From contig NC_049990.1 in NCBI RefSeq assembly GCF_000003815.2, forward strand, positions 12,233,712 through 12,297,711: a DNA stretch of 64,000 nucleotides, in the 5' to 3' direction. Under the pieces are notes generated by a model, which worked only from the letters and a program-made list of their open reading frames with translations, did not search any database and was not told the DNA's origin. The position numbers and the translations under genes were made by a program. This document shows positions 30,101-40,186 of this stretch, piece by piece; position 1 is the first letter of the stretch; each line of letters opens with the position of its first letter. This stretch comes from Branchiostoma floridae (Eukaryota > Chordata > Leptocardii > Amphioxiformes > Branchiostomatidae).

Positions 30101-30766
30101 TGTCAAATCAGTATGGCTAGAGAAGTCGTCGTAAACGTACCGGTATTATGATAATAGATGTTATATCTGTCTGAACGTAAAATTTGTGTGGCATGAGCAA
30201 CTAAGTTGCGAGTGCTTTGATACTTTTACGTGTAATACTGTTCTTTGGGATTATTGTTATAACGTTAGTTAACTAAAATATTATAATGTACATCACAGAG
30301 AGAGAGAGAAAGAGAGAGAGAGAACTGCTGACGTTACCTCATTTGAATCAGGTTTATCGCTGAGACGGCGTAAGACCCAAGGTCTGGAGACACCATCTTC
30401 CAAACCCCGCGCAAATTCCTTTTGTTTCGAGTCTACAAGAACTACCCGTCTCTGGACGAATTTTCTGCCGTCACCCTTCCGTTTCAGTCTACGGTTACTG
30501 AAGGACTCTGGTGATTGGTAGCTAAAACGGCCCTTCTCTGGTGATTGGTTGCTGAAACGGCCCTTTTCTGGTGATTGGTTGCTGAAACGGCCCTTCTCTG
30601 GTGATTGGTTGCTAGTAACGTTACGGCTCTTCTGGTCGAGGAAACGCTGTTGGCGGGAATGTTGTTGTTGTTTTCCCGGGGTCTGAGGGGGCGTTTCGTC
30701 CAAACCTAACCGCCCCTTAGGAAAACGGCTTTCCGCAACTTTTATATTTTGTGGTACAGAAGCCAT
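10591..30766 (-). CDS. Large coiled-coil protein, at least 32 exons, not recognised
   Basis: The exons below chain in consistent phase from ATG at 30766 to a TAA at 10591. The product exceeds 1,180 residues plus an assembly gap. I do not recognise the family. Visible parts are: a basic N-terminus with 10-residue tandem repeats, a CSACG knuckle, a long Glu/Lys/Leu/Gln-rich helical region with heptad-like spacing (about residues 200-720), a CSQCG knuckle, acidic and Ser/Pro-rich segments, and an eight-Asp run near the C-terminus. There is no signal peptide or membrane segment. This composition suggests a cytoskeletal, centrosomal or ciliary role, but that is inference only. The last exon may instead splice at 10675 to the 7192-9923 exons, making the protein about 160 residues longer. 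Confidence 0.8.
12171..15418. other. Intron of the coiled-coil gene, no recognised content
   Basis: About 3.2 kb between the exons ending at 15419 and starting at 12170. AT-rich, with no open frame of interest and no transposon I can delimit. Confidence 0.5.
15419..18650 (-). CDS. Coiled-coil gene, exons 24-29, broken by an assembly gap
   Basis: Exons: 18554-18650, 17456-17570, 17044-17155, then a split exon, then 16123-16181 and 15419-15593. The split exon starts at 16619 (LDDITDHILVMTKEAM) and enters the N gap (16443-16542); coding-looking sequence resumes at about 16378-16442 on the far side. In the frame set by the previous exon a TAA lies at 16554-16556, twelve bases from the N run. An error at the contig edge is the simplest explanation. 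The 17456 exon has a repeated ENKELREENKEL helix. The 15419 exon is acidic, then helical. Confidence 0.7.
15571..15840. repeat. Local tandem duplication carrying exon fragments
   Basis: The string from AGCTCATACCAGCTTGGGAT through the tggtgca and acggaaaagcctg motifs appears twice, starting at about 15572 and 15709. The first copy overlaps the 5' end of the exon 15419-15593. In the second copy the exon sequence is preceded at 15692-15711 by TTTCCCACTCCACCACAGCT, which is identical to 17076-17095 inside the exon 17044-17155. The second copy is therefore a chimera of two exon fragments. Confidence 0.8.
16443..16542. other. Assembly gap (100 N)
   Basis: A run of 100 N, the usual placeholder for a gap of unknown size. 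It falls inside or beside a coding exon of the coiled-coil gene. Confidence 0.99.
16750..16922. mobile_element. MITE, CTCCAAGCAGATC family, copy 2
   Basis: Carries AGTAGATCCTACGGTGCCAT, the core AGTATCAAAGCTGGCCAAGG and GGAGTCAGACGGGCACCGG, shared with the copies at 50302 and 58472. The right end (agcatctgcttagagat) is a degraded inverted copy of the left end. The target duplication could not be resolved. Confidence 0.75.
17740..18275. mobile_element. MITE, TAGCCTGG family, long copy with 9-bp target duplication
   Basis: A 536-base element with ends TAGCCTGGAATCCAGCTGTG and an inverted match ending GGCTGGATTCCAGGCTA. The inverted arms extend over roughly 130 bases each, including TTTGCAGAGATTTCTGATT and its complement. 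It is flanked by identical CTGTCATGC at 17731-17739 and 18276-18284. The interior (about 17880-18140) is unique and has no long open frame. It lies in the intron between exons 17570 and 18554. Confidence 0.92.
18443..18543. mobile_element. Small fold-back related to the TAGCCTGG family
   Basis: About 100 bases with ends TAGCCTGGTATCCAGC and GGCTGGATACCAAGCTA, and an inner hairpin GTCCTCTCTG / CAGAGAGGAC. Flanks caagtacct and cacctacct agree at 7 of 9 positions. It lies 12 bases from the end of exon 18554-18650. Confidence 0.75.
18801..23010 (-). CDS. Coiled-coil gene, exons 15-23
   Basis: Exons: 22954-23010, 22408-22506, 22093-22149, 21643-21734, 21385-21505, 21032-21199, 20244-20429, 19388-19565, 18801-18979. 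The 22408 exon contains a GKWYDPTTLLVQLRGLR motif. The 21385 exon has a second CxxC motif, CSQCGWSR. The 20244 exon is helical (EIERLKAELEELK) and then acidic and Met-rich. The 19388 exon has two HxGRGSxL-type imperfect repeats followed by a Pro/Ser-rich, probably disordered stretch. Splice phases are consistent from exon to exon. Confidence 0.85.
23576..28607 (-). CDS. Coiled-coil gene, exons 3-14 (central helical region)
   Basis: Exons: 28563-28607, 28064-28114, 27826-27909, 27625-27645, 27417-27452, 26929-26987, 26321-26425, 25382-25428, 24529-24633, 24105-24177, 23863-23893, 23576-23680. Phases agree throughout; several exons are tiny (21 to 59 bases). The translation has few prolines and is rich in Glu, Lys, Leu, Gln and Met, as in an extended coiled coil. 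One non-helical motif, WFGIDHLYDLGR, is encoded by the 36-base exon at 27417. The donor of exon 24529-24633 (gttcgt) is weak but is the only one that keeps frame with the next exon. Confidence 0.85.
24680..25073. mobile_element. PIF/Harbinger-like MITE
   Basis: 394 bases with termini GGCCACACCAATTTAAT and an inverted match ending AAATTGGTGTGGCC, plus a subterminal CTCGGATTTT / AAAATCCGAG pair. It is flanked on both sides by TAA, the 3-bp TWA target duplication typical of PIF/Harbinger elements. No transposase frame. It lies in the intron between exons 24633 and 25382. Confidence 0.75.
26502..26710 (+). repeat. tRNA-derived SINE
   Basis: The head TGGCGTAACTGGTAGAGCG matches a tRNA A-box region, and a degenerate B-box (gagttggatacccg) follows at tRNA-like spacing. 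The body (ttgtgcccttgggaaag, then cttcacccaggtgtaaa) is shared with copies at 2655, 38105 and 39747. A 19-base tandem duplication (catctgcgtcgtgtgtggc) precedes the head. Confidence 0.75.
28968..30766 (-). CDS. Coiled-coil gene, exons 1-2 (N-terminus)
   Basis: Exon 1 (30338-30766, 143 residues) starts at the first ATG after an AT-rich upstream sequence. It is Arg/Lys/Gln/Ser-rich with about four copies of the 10-residue unit NQSPEKGRFS (about 30508-30612). Exon 2 (28968-29141, 58 residues) contains VCSACGHR, a CxxC motif like one half of a zinc knuckle, followed by a basic segment. Donors are gtaacg and gtgggt, and the acceptor of exon 2 is ccgcag. The two exons join in phase 0. Confidence 0.85.
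30296..30323. repeat. (GA)n microsatellite
   Basis: About 14 AG/GA units with one interruption, 15 bases past the exon 1 donor of the coiled-coil gene. Confidence 0.9.
30508..30612 (-). repeat. 30-base coding minisatellite in exon 1
   Basis: About three and a half copies of a 30-base unit (GGTGATTGGTTGCTGAAACG plus 10 bases on the plus strand) that encode the 10-residue unit NQSPEKGRFS. Units are almost identical at DNA level and the reading frame is preserved, so the array is young. Confidence 0.9.
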
Positions 30767-32156
30767 AAAATCTGAAAATTGCGGGTTAACCTACCAAAAT
30801 AATTTTCTTATTGGCGCCACCTTAGCCATCCAGCGTCCTTGCACTGGACTACCTAACATCGCTTTGTTGTATCGTTTGATAATGACGTCACGATCCAACT
30901 TGTCATAGCTTTATGGCGTAGGGTCAATTGAGGTACTAGTATTTTAGCATAAGAGACAAGTATCATTATGCTTAAAGTACGAAGTTATTAGGCATTATGT
31001 GTAAACATAATTTAGGACAGCGAAAACGATTTCAAAGAACTTCATCTTGAAAATCCTCTGAAGTGTCAATCTCTATTACGGACAATGAAGACCTGTTCTA
31101 GAACAATCACGTTCGCTCCAGAATATTGTAGCAGGGTGTGCGCCATTGGCGCATGTTATGGTGAAACATAGCATGGGCGTCTTTCTCCGCTGACTTCAAC
31201 ATCTGCATGATCCCAGTAAGCTATAAGAAGAAGACTTTAAAATAGATTTCGTTTGTCTTGCATTTTTTTCTGTTGAACTAAGAAAAGGTTAATCATTAAG
31301 CAAGCAGGATAGGAGTAAACACATTTAACACATTTAACACACAAAATAAATAAACACATTTAACGTCTTCTTGCATTATTTTTTCAAATTGATAAGCCTC
31401 TGTTTTACTGGCGTTGCTCCATTTCGTCTTTAGTTATAGCTGGAACATCACCAAAAATCCACTTAGCGAGCTGTTTCATGATATTGCCCTTGAGGAACAT
31501 AGAAAGGTGCGTGCCTGGCAAAGGTTTTCCAAGCATCTGATATCAAACTCTGAAGAAATATTGTACTGTCCCCAACAAGGGTACCAGCTAGGTGTAATAT
31601 ATAATAAAGTCGTTCATTTTCCGTTTCTGTTTCTCAGACAGAAATTACTGCAGTAAAGTAACCTGCCTGAATGTGATTTCTATATAAATCATACTGTGTT
31701 TTCATTTGCGTACTGTTTAGAAAAAACATGCTTACTAACTGAATTACCTAGATCGCACATTCAATCGTTTCTGGTCTCAAATGGTCGATACGTGATTTTG
31801 ACTTTCTATATGGCCTTGATGAAAAACTGACACCTGGCGGAGTGTTAAAACATTGCACTTGTATTTCTCTCGATCAGCGATCCATAAGTCTGTATGATGC
31901 CGTGACCAACATAATGAAGTGACTGTTGCCAAATTCTGTTACTAAATGGAGACTTCCCTCGAAAGGATCATCATGCTTTTTGCTGATGGCCAAAAGTGCC
32001 CCAAACACTTTCAACTCTTGTCCTTTTAGTAAAGTAATTGCAGCCATGAAACTTGGCGGTAAGTGACATATCAGTGTGTGGTATTTTTAGCGTATGCCAA
32101 GAATGTAGTATACATCTCTTGTGCGTGGTACCAGACAAGGAAGGTTGTCTATAGAT

Positions 32157-32350
32157 AAGACTGAAGTGGTGGTAACATTTTATACATCGGGTAAATGATA
32201 GATCAGAAAGTAAAGCTGGGGGGGGGGGGGGTAGGTTCTTGTCAAGGACTCTTATTGGTCCCACTGATAGCAGGAATCGTGATATCATTCCTGTTGATAA
32301 CAATTGTCTGTCAATGCACTGTTGTATATTTCTTTATGTCACATTCAATT
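32157..32350 (+). repeat. Dispersed repeat, copy 1
   Basis: Shares ATAAGACTGAAGTGGTGGTA, a GTCCCACTGATAGCAG block and TTGATAACAAT with 35436-35605, in the same order and orientation. A poly-G run (about 12 G) interrupts it at 32220. Probably a decayed transposon of unknown class. Confidence 0.65.
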
Positions 32351-34799
32351 ACATATATAATGTATATCGGAGTAGAAGGAACCCCTTGAATCCTTGGTCG
32401 AAAGTCCTCCTAGGAGACGGAAACTCCAAACAACAAACCTGCATCTGCTGGGGCCGTCTTACACGTTGCACGCAGTTCTTGCCCTTGTAGGACTTGGTGT
32501 GCCAGTAGACGAGAGGGTGGAGAAGGTGGTGAAGTGCACAACCCCCCTTCACCTTAAAAAGTCACGTGCAGGCCAGGTAGACGGGTCGCCCAACCCACCC
32601 TGTCTGTCTACCATTGTCTTCCGAGACAGATGGATGCCAACAATTATATCGCTTGAGGCCAGACTGCTTGGTTAGCCTAAAAGATTAAGCTTCAGTTCTT
32701 GTTGTGCAGTCCTTGCCAAATGTAATCAAAACATATGCCAAATCTTAATTACAGACCTTGAATCATAGGTTTCCAGCGTCTATCTAATGATGGCACTGTC
32801 CTTGGTTAGTTTTAACCTTTAAGATCTTATTTTCGTCTTTTTGTCCTCAGTTGCCCTTGACCTTACCACGGATACGTCTTGCTGTGCGTAACGTTGTTAA
32901 TTGCACTAATTAGGGACATGTCCTTGATCATGATTGACATTTTAGAGGCGTTTCCATGATTCAGCGTTTTGGTTAGTTGACTCAAGGTTAACTCGGGTCA
33001 AGGCTATATTTCTTATTTCACTCGAAATAATTCGTGTTTGATGCATCGTCTTGAAAACCAAGTCATTCAAAGACTCAGAGTTTCCATGAGTATCTCACTG
33101 GGTTGCTGCGTTGCTGCGTCCTTAATTGGATTTGTGTTATCTTTGACTTTATAATGAGACTGCAAAACGTACAAGTATGACAAAAGACAACAAGACATAC
33201 AAAAAGCATTCAAATACAATTCAATCTGTACAACTGGATTTTTAAAAAACGGAGATTTACTTCCGGACTCTCAGTGACATCCATCACTCTCAGAGTCTCT
33301 AGAATGGACTGGCAGAACAACTTGATACAAATTGTTTAACCTTCATGAACGGAAAAATACGTTTATCTATCAAGATTCGATGAGCGCTCTGACTCTGTCA
33401 AATCGCTCGGCCGCAACGACATCGCCAACGTGCCGCATTTTTTGAGTGAAATACCTGCAAATTATCTCTGTTTCCAGAACAGTTTTGTGGTTTGCGTACT
33501 ATTGTTTTGCCTTAGCTTCAGTGTTAAAGACTTGGCTTCTGTTCAGACCATTATCCTTTTGTGGGGATGTTGTTTGGTGTTTACGGCGGATACGTATCTG
33601 CGAAATCCCTGAAAAACAAGCGTTGATGATGTTTTGAACAGATCCCCCACGCAGTATTGCATCCCAAAAGTGTATACGTAAATCTTCTTAGCTCGTTATC
33701 ACTGCCACGTGTGGCGCCAGCCTAGTTAGGGTAAAGCCTTTGACAAAGTGTTTTGGCAAAGACTCAGTGCAAGGTAGTCATCAATTTCCGAAAGCTCCCT
33801 ATTGTGCGCAAAATACCAGCCAAGAATACAATGGCCAGCAACCTGTTTGACTTTTACTTTGACATTTTTGAAAGGTTTTGTTTGTCGAAGCCCTAACAGG
33901 ATGCCATTAACGTTATTGTTTGCTTCAGTCGTAAAGCCGTATTGTAGAGTGTCACGCAAATGAAAGAATTAGTCTCTACCAGACTCCCGCCTGGCCGTAT
34001 AGTAATAGGGGACTTTGGAGGACTTTTGCCAAGTTAGGAATAACAGCCTAGTAGGAGTTAATTGGCCTAGGTGGGAACTGGTCGGCCGGCATATAGCTGG
34101 ATAGACTGCAAACGACTGACTGACATCCCATGGCACCTTTTTTGTCCCTATTTGGCCAAAATCTTCTCTTTTTTCATCCAGCTGACACGTCTGCTTAGAG
34201 ACTATTAAAGAATCCACTACACTTTAAGATAGGAGTATGAGTTAACCACATACTTAACCACATACACGCTTGGTTAAAAAATGCGTTGCAATATTGGCCG
34301 ATGAACGCGAAATACAATGCAACTCATTGGAGGAACACTGCTTTCCCTATGACATTTTAAACCCAAAGCCACAAGTAGATACGGCAAAGCTAGATATATT
34401 CAACCCATTCTATTGTTTATACAGTCTTTTTCAATATGACAATGTGGTAGCCAATGTGGTGATATCAACTATCAAAACAAACCATAGCTAGTGACCTTGA
34501 TAACGAAATATGCATGGTGAAGCGATGCATTACGTACGATGTATATGTAAGAACCAAAGTAAATATAGTATCAGTTGGCGAGCAAGCTCTGGCAGCTTTC
34601 CAAAGTAACTACGAACCTGAATACACAAACCATATATATTACTGAACTGCCTGGTTGTTCAAAGCTTGTCCGTTTGGGGACAAGGCCGTGGGGCGAGGTA
34701 TTTTCTTAGAAACGGTATCTTATTTTAGATATAGCGCATTCCATCATGATAGAAGAGTAAGGGCAAGTAGTGACAGGTGTAGCAGTGTAGAGCATTTCT

Positions 34800-35115
34800 T
34801 CTGTACAGTTTTTTTAACCGATGAAAGACCAACCATGATTGGTCATTGAGATCAAGGAAAGCCCATTGAAAAATCGCCTAGCGTTCACTGAAAGACTCTG
34901 AAAGAACTTAGAGATTTGTCAAATTTGTTGAGGCTTATATAATTAATGATTTCCTCTCTGGATTTCCCTAAATTAGGTAAAGGCTCCATCTCTTTAGGAC
35001 AGCTCTTTTACAGATGAATGACCAGACATATGCATCACTGGTCATTGATCATGAGATCAAGGAAAGACAACTAAAAGACCATCTAGCGTTCACTGAAAGA
35101 TCTGAAAGAAATTAG
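34800..35115 (+). repeat. Imperfect direct repeats of a CTAGCGTTCACTGAAAGA unit
   Basis: A segment at about 34820-34915 (accgatgaaagacc, catgattggtcattgagatcaagg, ctagcgttcactgaaaga) recurs at about 35014-35112. The spacing of about 195 bases suggests an old tandem duplication. Confidence 0.6.
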
Positions 35116-35254
35116 ATATACTTCTGGGGGTTCCCGTACTTGAGCGATGAATATGAAGACATACAGTTAACGTAAGACGAAACAGCATCCGACTAATCCT
35201 TGGCAATGATAGATAAAGAGGATGGGAAGTTTTGCCCCACGTCACCTGGAAACG

Positions 35255-35765
35255 TTGACACACACATGGTCTTGTAAAAAAGAACAGCCTTGACGACCTT
35301 CTTTCTCAGCTGTGCACGTCTCCAAGTGACTGGACTAACGCAGGCCAGTTGGGACCTTGACTGCCCAACACCACAGTCATTGCTGAGCTAAAAAGCACCT
35401 GTACTGTAGTCTGGTGTCCAGCCTTGTATGGTTACAGATAAGACTGAAGTAGTGGTAACTCTTTATACCAAGGGCAAATGATAAATCAGAAAGAAAAGCT
35501 CGGGGTAGGGGTACCTTTCAATCAAAGCTCTTAGCGGTCCCACTGATAGCAGTAATCGTAACTTTTTTTCTGTTGATAACAATGCACTATTGTATCTTTC
35601 TTTATCTTGTAAAAAAGAACAGCCTTGACGATTCTCGACCTTCTTTTAGCTGTGCTAAGTTGGGCACGTCTCCAAGTGACTGGACTGACGCAGGCCAGTT
35701 GGGACCTTGACTCCCCAACACCACAATCATTGCTGAACTAAAAAGCACCTGTATTGTACCCTGGT
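35255..35765 (+). repeat. Duplicated block flanking a second dispersed-repeat copy
   Basis: The stretch at 35270-35410 (aaaaaagaacagccttgac, cacgtctccaagtgactgga, acgcaggccagttgggac, aaaaagcacctgta) recurs at 35612-35758 at high identity. Between them lies the copy of the 32157 repeat at 35436-35605. Either a composite transposon or a segmental duplication. Confidence 0.7.
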
Positions 35766-37179
35766 CGGCTTCGGTTAACTTCTCAACTCCTTTGCCTCCC
35801 TAAACATTACGAGCGTTTGAAAGCACCTGTACTGTACCCTGGCCCTTTTGGTTAAGTTCTCAAGGCCACTCCCTAAACATTAAGAGCGTTTGGCACACAA
35901 ACATGGGAAAACTTCGAATTCTCTGACTACCACTTAATCTCGCGTCCTTAAAATTACTACATAACAAGATATGCTGTCCAAAATACATGAACAGACACCC
36001 CAAAACATAACCCTAGCCTTTTGGCAAATTTACTTATAGAAGGTAAAATGTAACATACAGAAAGGTCCCATTTTGAGACCGTTATTAATTAGTAGTGTTG
36101 TTATTAATATACTGTGGCATACATGTAGAATTAGAAGGTAGTTAGTACGTATGTATTCTAATGGCTAAAGTTCTACATTATCCATGTTTTATTTTAGTGT
36201 TTCGTGCAAAAGGACAACATGATTGACAGGTAGCAGTCGTTAATCCGATCAGACGTTGACATACACCCACCAACGACGATCAGCCCCACCCCCCACCCCT
36301 ACCCCAAGTAAACACTTTCTGACACATCATCTATCAACGTCCTTCCACTCACCTATCAATGTCTTCTGTGTCTGGGGAATGTTGGGAGGTCGTGTGTTTT
36401 TGAAATTGAAGGAAATTTAACGGTTTTAACGGTTTTCAGCGCAAGTACAGCTATTAGAAGGTTAGAAATAGGAGTGATGCCTACTACGTGAGATTCAAAG
36501 GGTTTAATATCAACAGACATTAACCATAGGACTTACGGTTTTTGACAAAGAGAACTTTGACTTTGTATCGTGTGTTACAAATGGTTTTAACCGTTTCCAT
36601 GCACAAGTGCAGCCTGTGAAATTAAAGAATTAAACCCAAGGGATTAGGAGTTGGGAAATAGGGGAGAGGTCTATTACGTGTGATTCAAAAGGTTTAGATA
36701 AGGAATTTATTTCTGGGTCTTTGGGTTTTACACGAAGGGAATTTCGAGTAGTATCATGTGTGGTGTTTAACAGGTCAAGGATTTTCTAACATTCACGTAT
36801 TTGCTACAATTGGTTACATATGGAGAAACAATCATAACATGTATACAGAAATTTATCCGTTTGTTACATAATCCAGAGTATCATGCTGTTATTTAGGTCA
36901 TCAATGAGATTTTAAGGGTCAGGGCTGTCCGGGTGAATGGCAGCAATGGCAGCATGTTTACAAATGTCATAAGAAAAAAAACACGATAACCCAGATACTT
37001 CACGAGGTATATCAACTATCAACGTGTCTTTTGATAGTCTTACGCTTAGATGTATGAGTTTCGAGAAAGGGCTTAGGTCCAATGGGAAAAAGGGACAGTT
37101 CACGGACTGCTTTTTTGCTCTTTCAGGCGTTACCCCTACGTGGCCCGTTGGGACACCTTGCGGCTCCCTTGGCATTTTG

Positions 37180-37330
37180 GGGCCTGGCCGGACCCCGGGT
37201 TAAATTTAAGTCGGACTTAAAATGAACCCGGGGCCCGGTAACAAATAGACGTCGTAACTTACCCGTGGGGTTCACTGAGGGGTGCCCCCGGGTATCCGGC
37301 AGTCCACCGGGGCAAATTTGTCTTCGGAGT
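37180..37330 (-). repeat. GC-rich dispersed repeat, copy 1
   Basis: The inverse complement contains CGGTGGACTGCCGGATACC and CGGGCCCCGGGTT-type blocks that recur on the plus strand at 51265-51345. GC-rich against an AT-rich background. Confidence 0.6.
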
Positions 37331-38104
37331 CCAGCCGGGGCTACACTATACTCTTGATACAGCACCAACGCTACCTTGGCCTTATAAGTTTAGGCTTAGG
37401 TCAGGTGCAAAGTTACTAGGAATGACTGCCAGGTTTTAACTAGATATCCGACAGCTACTAATGTTATTTACCAATCTTTGACTATCCTTTGAATATACGT
37501 GTAATGCATATAGTATATACAACAGGCCCAGTACACGATACTTTGGTATGTTATATTAGCAAGCATGTTAACTAATGTTTGGTCAGTTATGTTTGACAAG
37601 ATTTCATGATTCAAGATAGTTGATCTGAAGGCATTAGATGTTGTTCAGTCGGTGAGCATTTGTCAAAGATACCTTATCTATAGCTCAACAAAACTACATG
37701 TCCTTTTGGAACCTGCAACACCTGTTATAGCTATTTACGCATGTTATAACTATTACCTCTAAATCTCCTAGGTTTGTTGTTACAGTTCGGACAGCTGCCT
37801 AAAGTCGTCAGTGCTCCGTGCCAGGAATATGCCTCAGTTCTATACTAAACCTTGCAAAATGGAAACATATGACGTGGGTATAAGTCTATGTATTGAACGT
37901 CGAACAAGACTTATTTGCTAGGAATCGACTCGAATGCTACTCAAACAACTTCTGTAATTTAAGATGTAGAAATCCCAAACGCCAAAAGGCCACCAGCCGA
38001 CCATTTGCATAGTATAAATGATTAGTAATCAGATAAGAACATCTTAGTAAACTTAAAGCCTTGTAGACCACAGCAGATTCAATGTACGGCTCTCCAAGAA
38101 GAAG

Positions 38105-38390
38105 TGTGTAGCGCCATGTTTGCATAACGGTCAGGGTTTTGGGCCCAGGATACAGAGGCCACGGTTCGAGTTCCCTGACATGCCATCGACGTTGTGCCCT
38201 TGAGAAAGGCACTTAATACCCATGTGTAAAAATGGGTACTTGACTTTGGTTGGGGAGCAAATGAAAGCGAGAGGGTTTGGACCATGGGCTTCGTCTTCCA
38301 ATACCATGCCCTAGACACAGTGAATAACACCCCACTGCCCACACGGCCTAAAAAGGCTATGGCTTTACCTTCACTTACCTTCTCCCAGAA
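38105..38390 (+). repeat. tRNA-derived SINE, diverged copy
   Basis: Contains a B-box-like GGTTCGAGTTCCC, followed by cgttgtgcccttgagaaagg and tgtgtaaaaatgggtacttgac, all in the order seen in the 26502 copy. The tail ends ctaaaaaggctatggctttacc, as in the copy at 2655. Confidence 0.7.
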
Positions 38391-39746
38391 CATATATCCA
38401 CATCGACTTTGTTGTCACGTAGTTGTCACTCTCGACATGTCAAGGTCTGGGTTATGTTGACACTCCATTCCGTACATTCTTGGCAAGAGTCCGACAAAAC
38501 AAATGAATAACACACTTCACCTATAATACTCAAGTTTCTCAACTCACTGAAGTATGATCATATGGTCCCGCTCATGCTCAAGTCACCCATACAAAGAAAG
38601 ACATTACGACACTCTCTAAACTTACTTTGGTCATTATTTCCACTTTTTTTTCCAGAATTTTTAGTTTTCTATGTGAGGGATGGAATGAAAATTCATAGAA
38701 GCCTATCAATGTGTTATAACAGTGCCAGTAAAAATACTTTAAACGCCTACGTACACAACAATAACAAATACCATGAAGACAGTTTTGTCACCTGGGGTAC
38801 AGTGTAAGGGGTCTGCATTCACATGACTATGACGTAAGCATTGTCCGCCATGTTGGATGGTTAAACCGTGCAAACGCTGCCATATTGTGCCTACGGTCCA
38901 CCTGTGGATAAAGACGTTCACATGCAACTTGATAGGTATGGATCTTCCGGTTTCATCCAATCAGCATTATGTCCTTTATTATGTTTGAAGACCCGATAGA
39001 AAAATCAGCTTGGTTACGTCATCGTGGCAAACAACCCGTCTAAGAGTCTAAGGCTTAGACTGGGCCCCGGTCGGTATTTTTGTAGACACGAGAAATAAAA
39101 GTGTTTATCAAGGAATATACACAAATCATGAATACTTTGCACTGTTTGTTTTGTTGCCTTTCTTACATCGTATTTTTCGTTTCCAAAAGCTACCCGGCCG
39201 GGTTCTTGGTTGGGAATTGGTACCTATAGGTCTAAGGCAGAGCCTTGGAGAACCTAGAAGGCCCTGTAGGACAAACATCATGTCCAACTGTACCTGTTAA
39301 CTCAATCATCTCAGGTTCGGAGAGGTTGGGGTGTGTTGGGGGCATGGCGAGGGAGGAAGGTAGGCGTGTGCGTTGGCGGTATGCCATCAGATCATTGTCA
39401 CATGTAGCGCGTGGTATTGAAGTTTAGACCATTAGGTGGTCTTTGCCTTTTGTCAGATTCTATCAACATCACTTTGTAAAGAAAAGGACTACGAATAGTA
39501 ACAGTCTTGATTCTCATGTCTGAGATACCTTCAGCTATCTCCCATCTATTGATTTTAGGCATCTTACCTAATCTAGAAATACATGTATAGACTTATCATG
39601 ACTTTGAATGATGTAAACTGTATCTCTGTTGAATGTTTTGTTTGGCACCTACCTCTTCCCTTATGACCTCAGTGAAAAGCGGCCTGCAGGGCGATTTGAG
39701 CTTCTCGTGAATAAAGAAAAATTTTAAAATCTTTTTAATCTTTTTT

Positions 39747-40186
39747 GGCGGGACCTCGTGGCACAGTGGTATTGTGTTCGCCTCGTGACCGAGAGGTTGC
39801 GGGATCGAATCCGCCTGCCGTGCTGCCGATCTTGTGCCTCTGGGAAAGGCACTTTACACGACTTTCCTCACTTTACTCAAGTGAAAATGAGTCGTCCCTC
39901 GGATAGGACGTTAAATGGAGGTCCCGTGTCTTGGGAGAGCCATACCCCGGGCGCGTTAAAGAACCCTCCACATGTGCGATGGTGCGGTGTGAGCAGTTCA
40001 AAACCTACAGTACCTTGGCCGCACCTGGGGCAACTACTGTCATATTGAGGTCACCTGAGTGGCGCCGAATGGCAGCTCGCTCCAGACCCTTGCGATTTAG
40101 CCCCGCCTATTGTAATAAGCTCCTCGCAATTCCAGCTCCTGGCTGCAAAGAGTGAGTAGTCGGCCCACCCAATAACAAATAACAAA
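39747..40186 (+). repeat. tRNA-derived SINE, long full-length-looking copy
   Basis: The head has an A-box (TGGCACAGTGG at about 39759) and a B-box (GGGATCGAATCC at about 39801). The body begins with the shared cttgtgcctctgggaaagg / ttacacgactttcctcac block. It then continues about 280 bases further than the other copies and ends in an AATAACAAATAACAAA tail. The extra 3' part may be borrowed from a LINE tail, as in many SINEs; that is inference. Confidence 0.8.

Noticed and set aside
32394-32675. 93-residue plus-strand frame, Pro/Lys-rich
   Set aside because: No family recognised, no splice or promoter support, and its start region is next to a dispersed repeat. Not reported as a gene.
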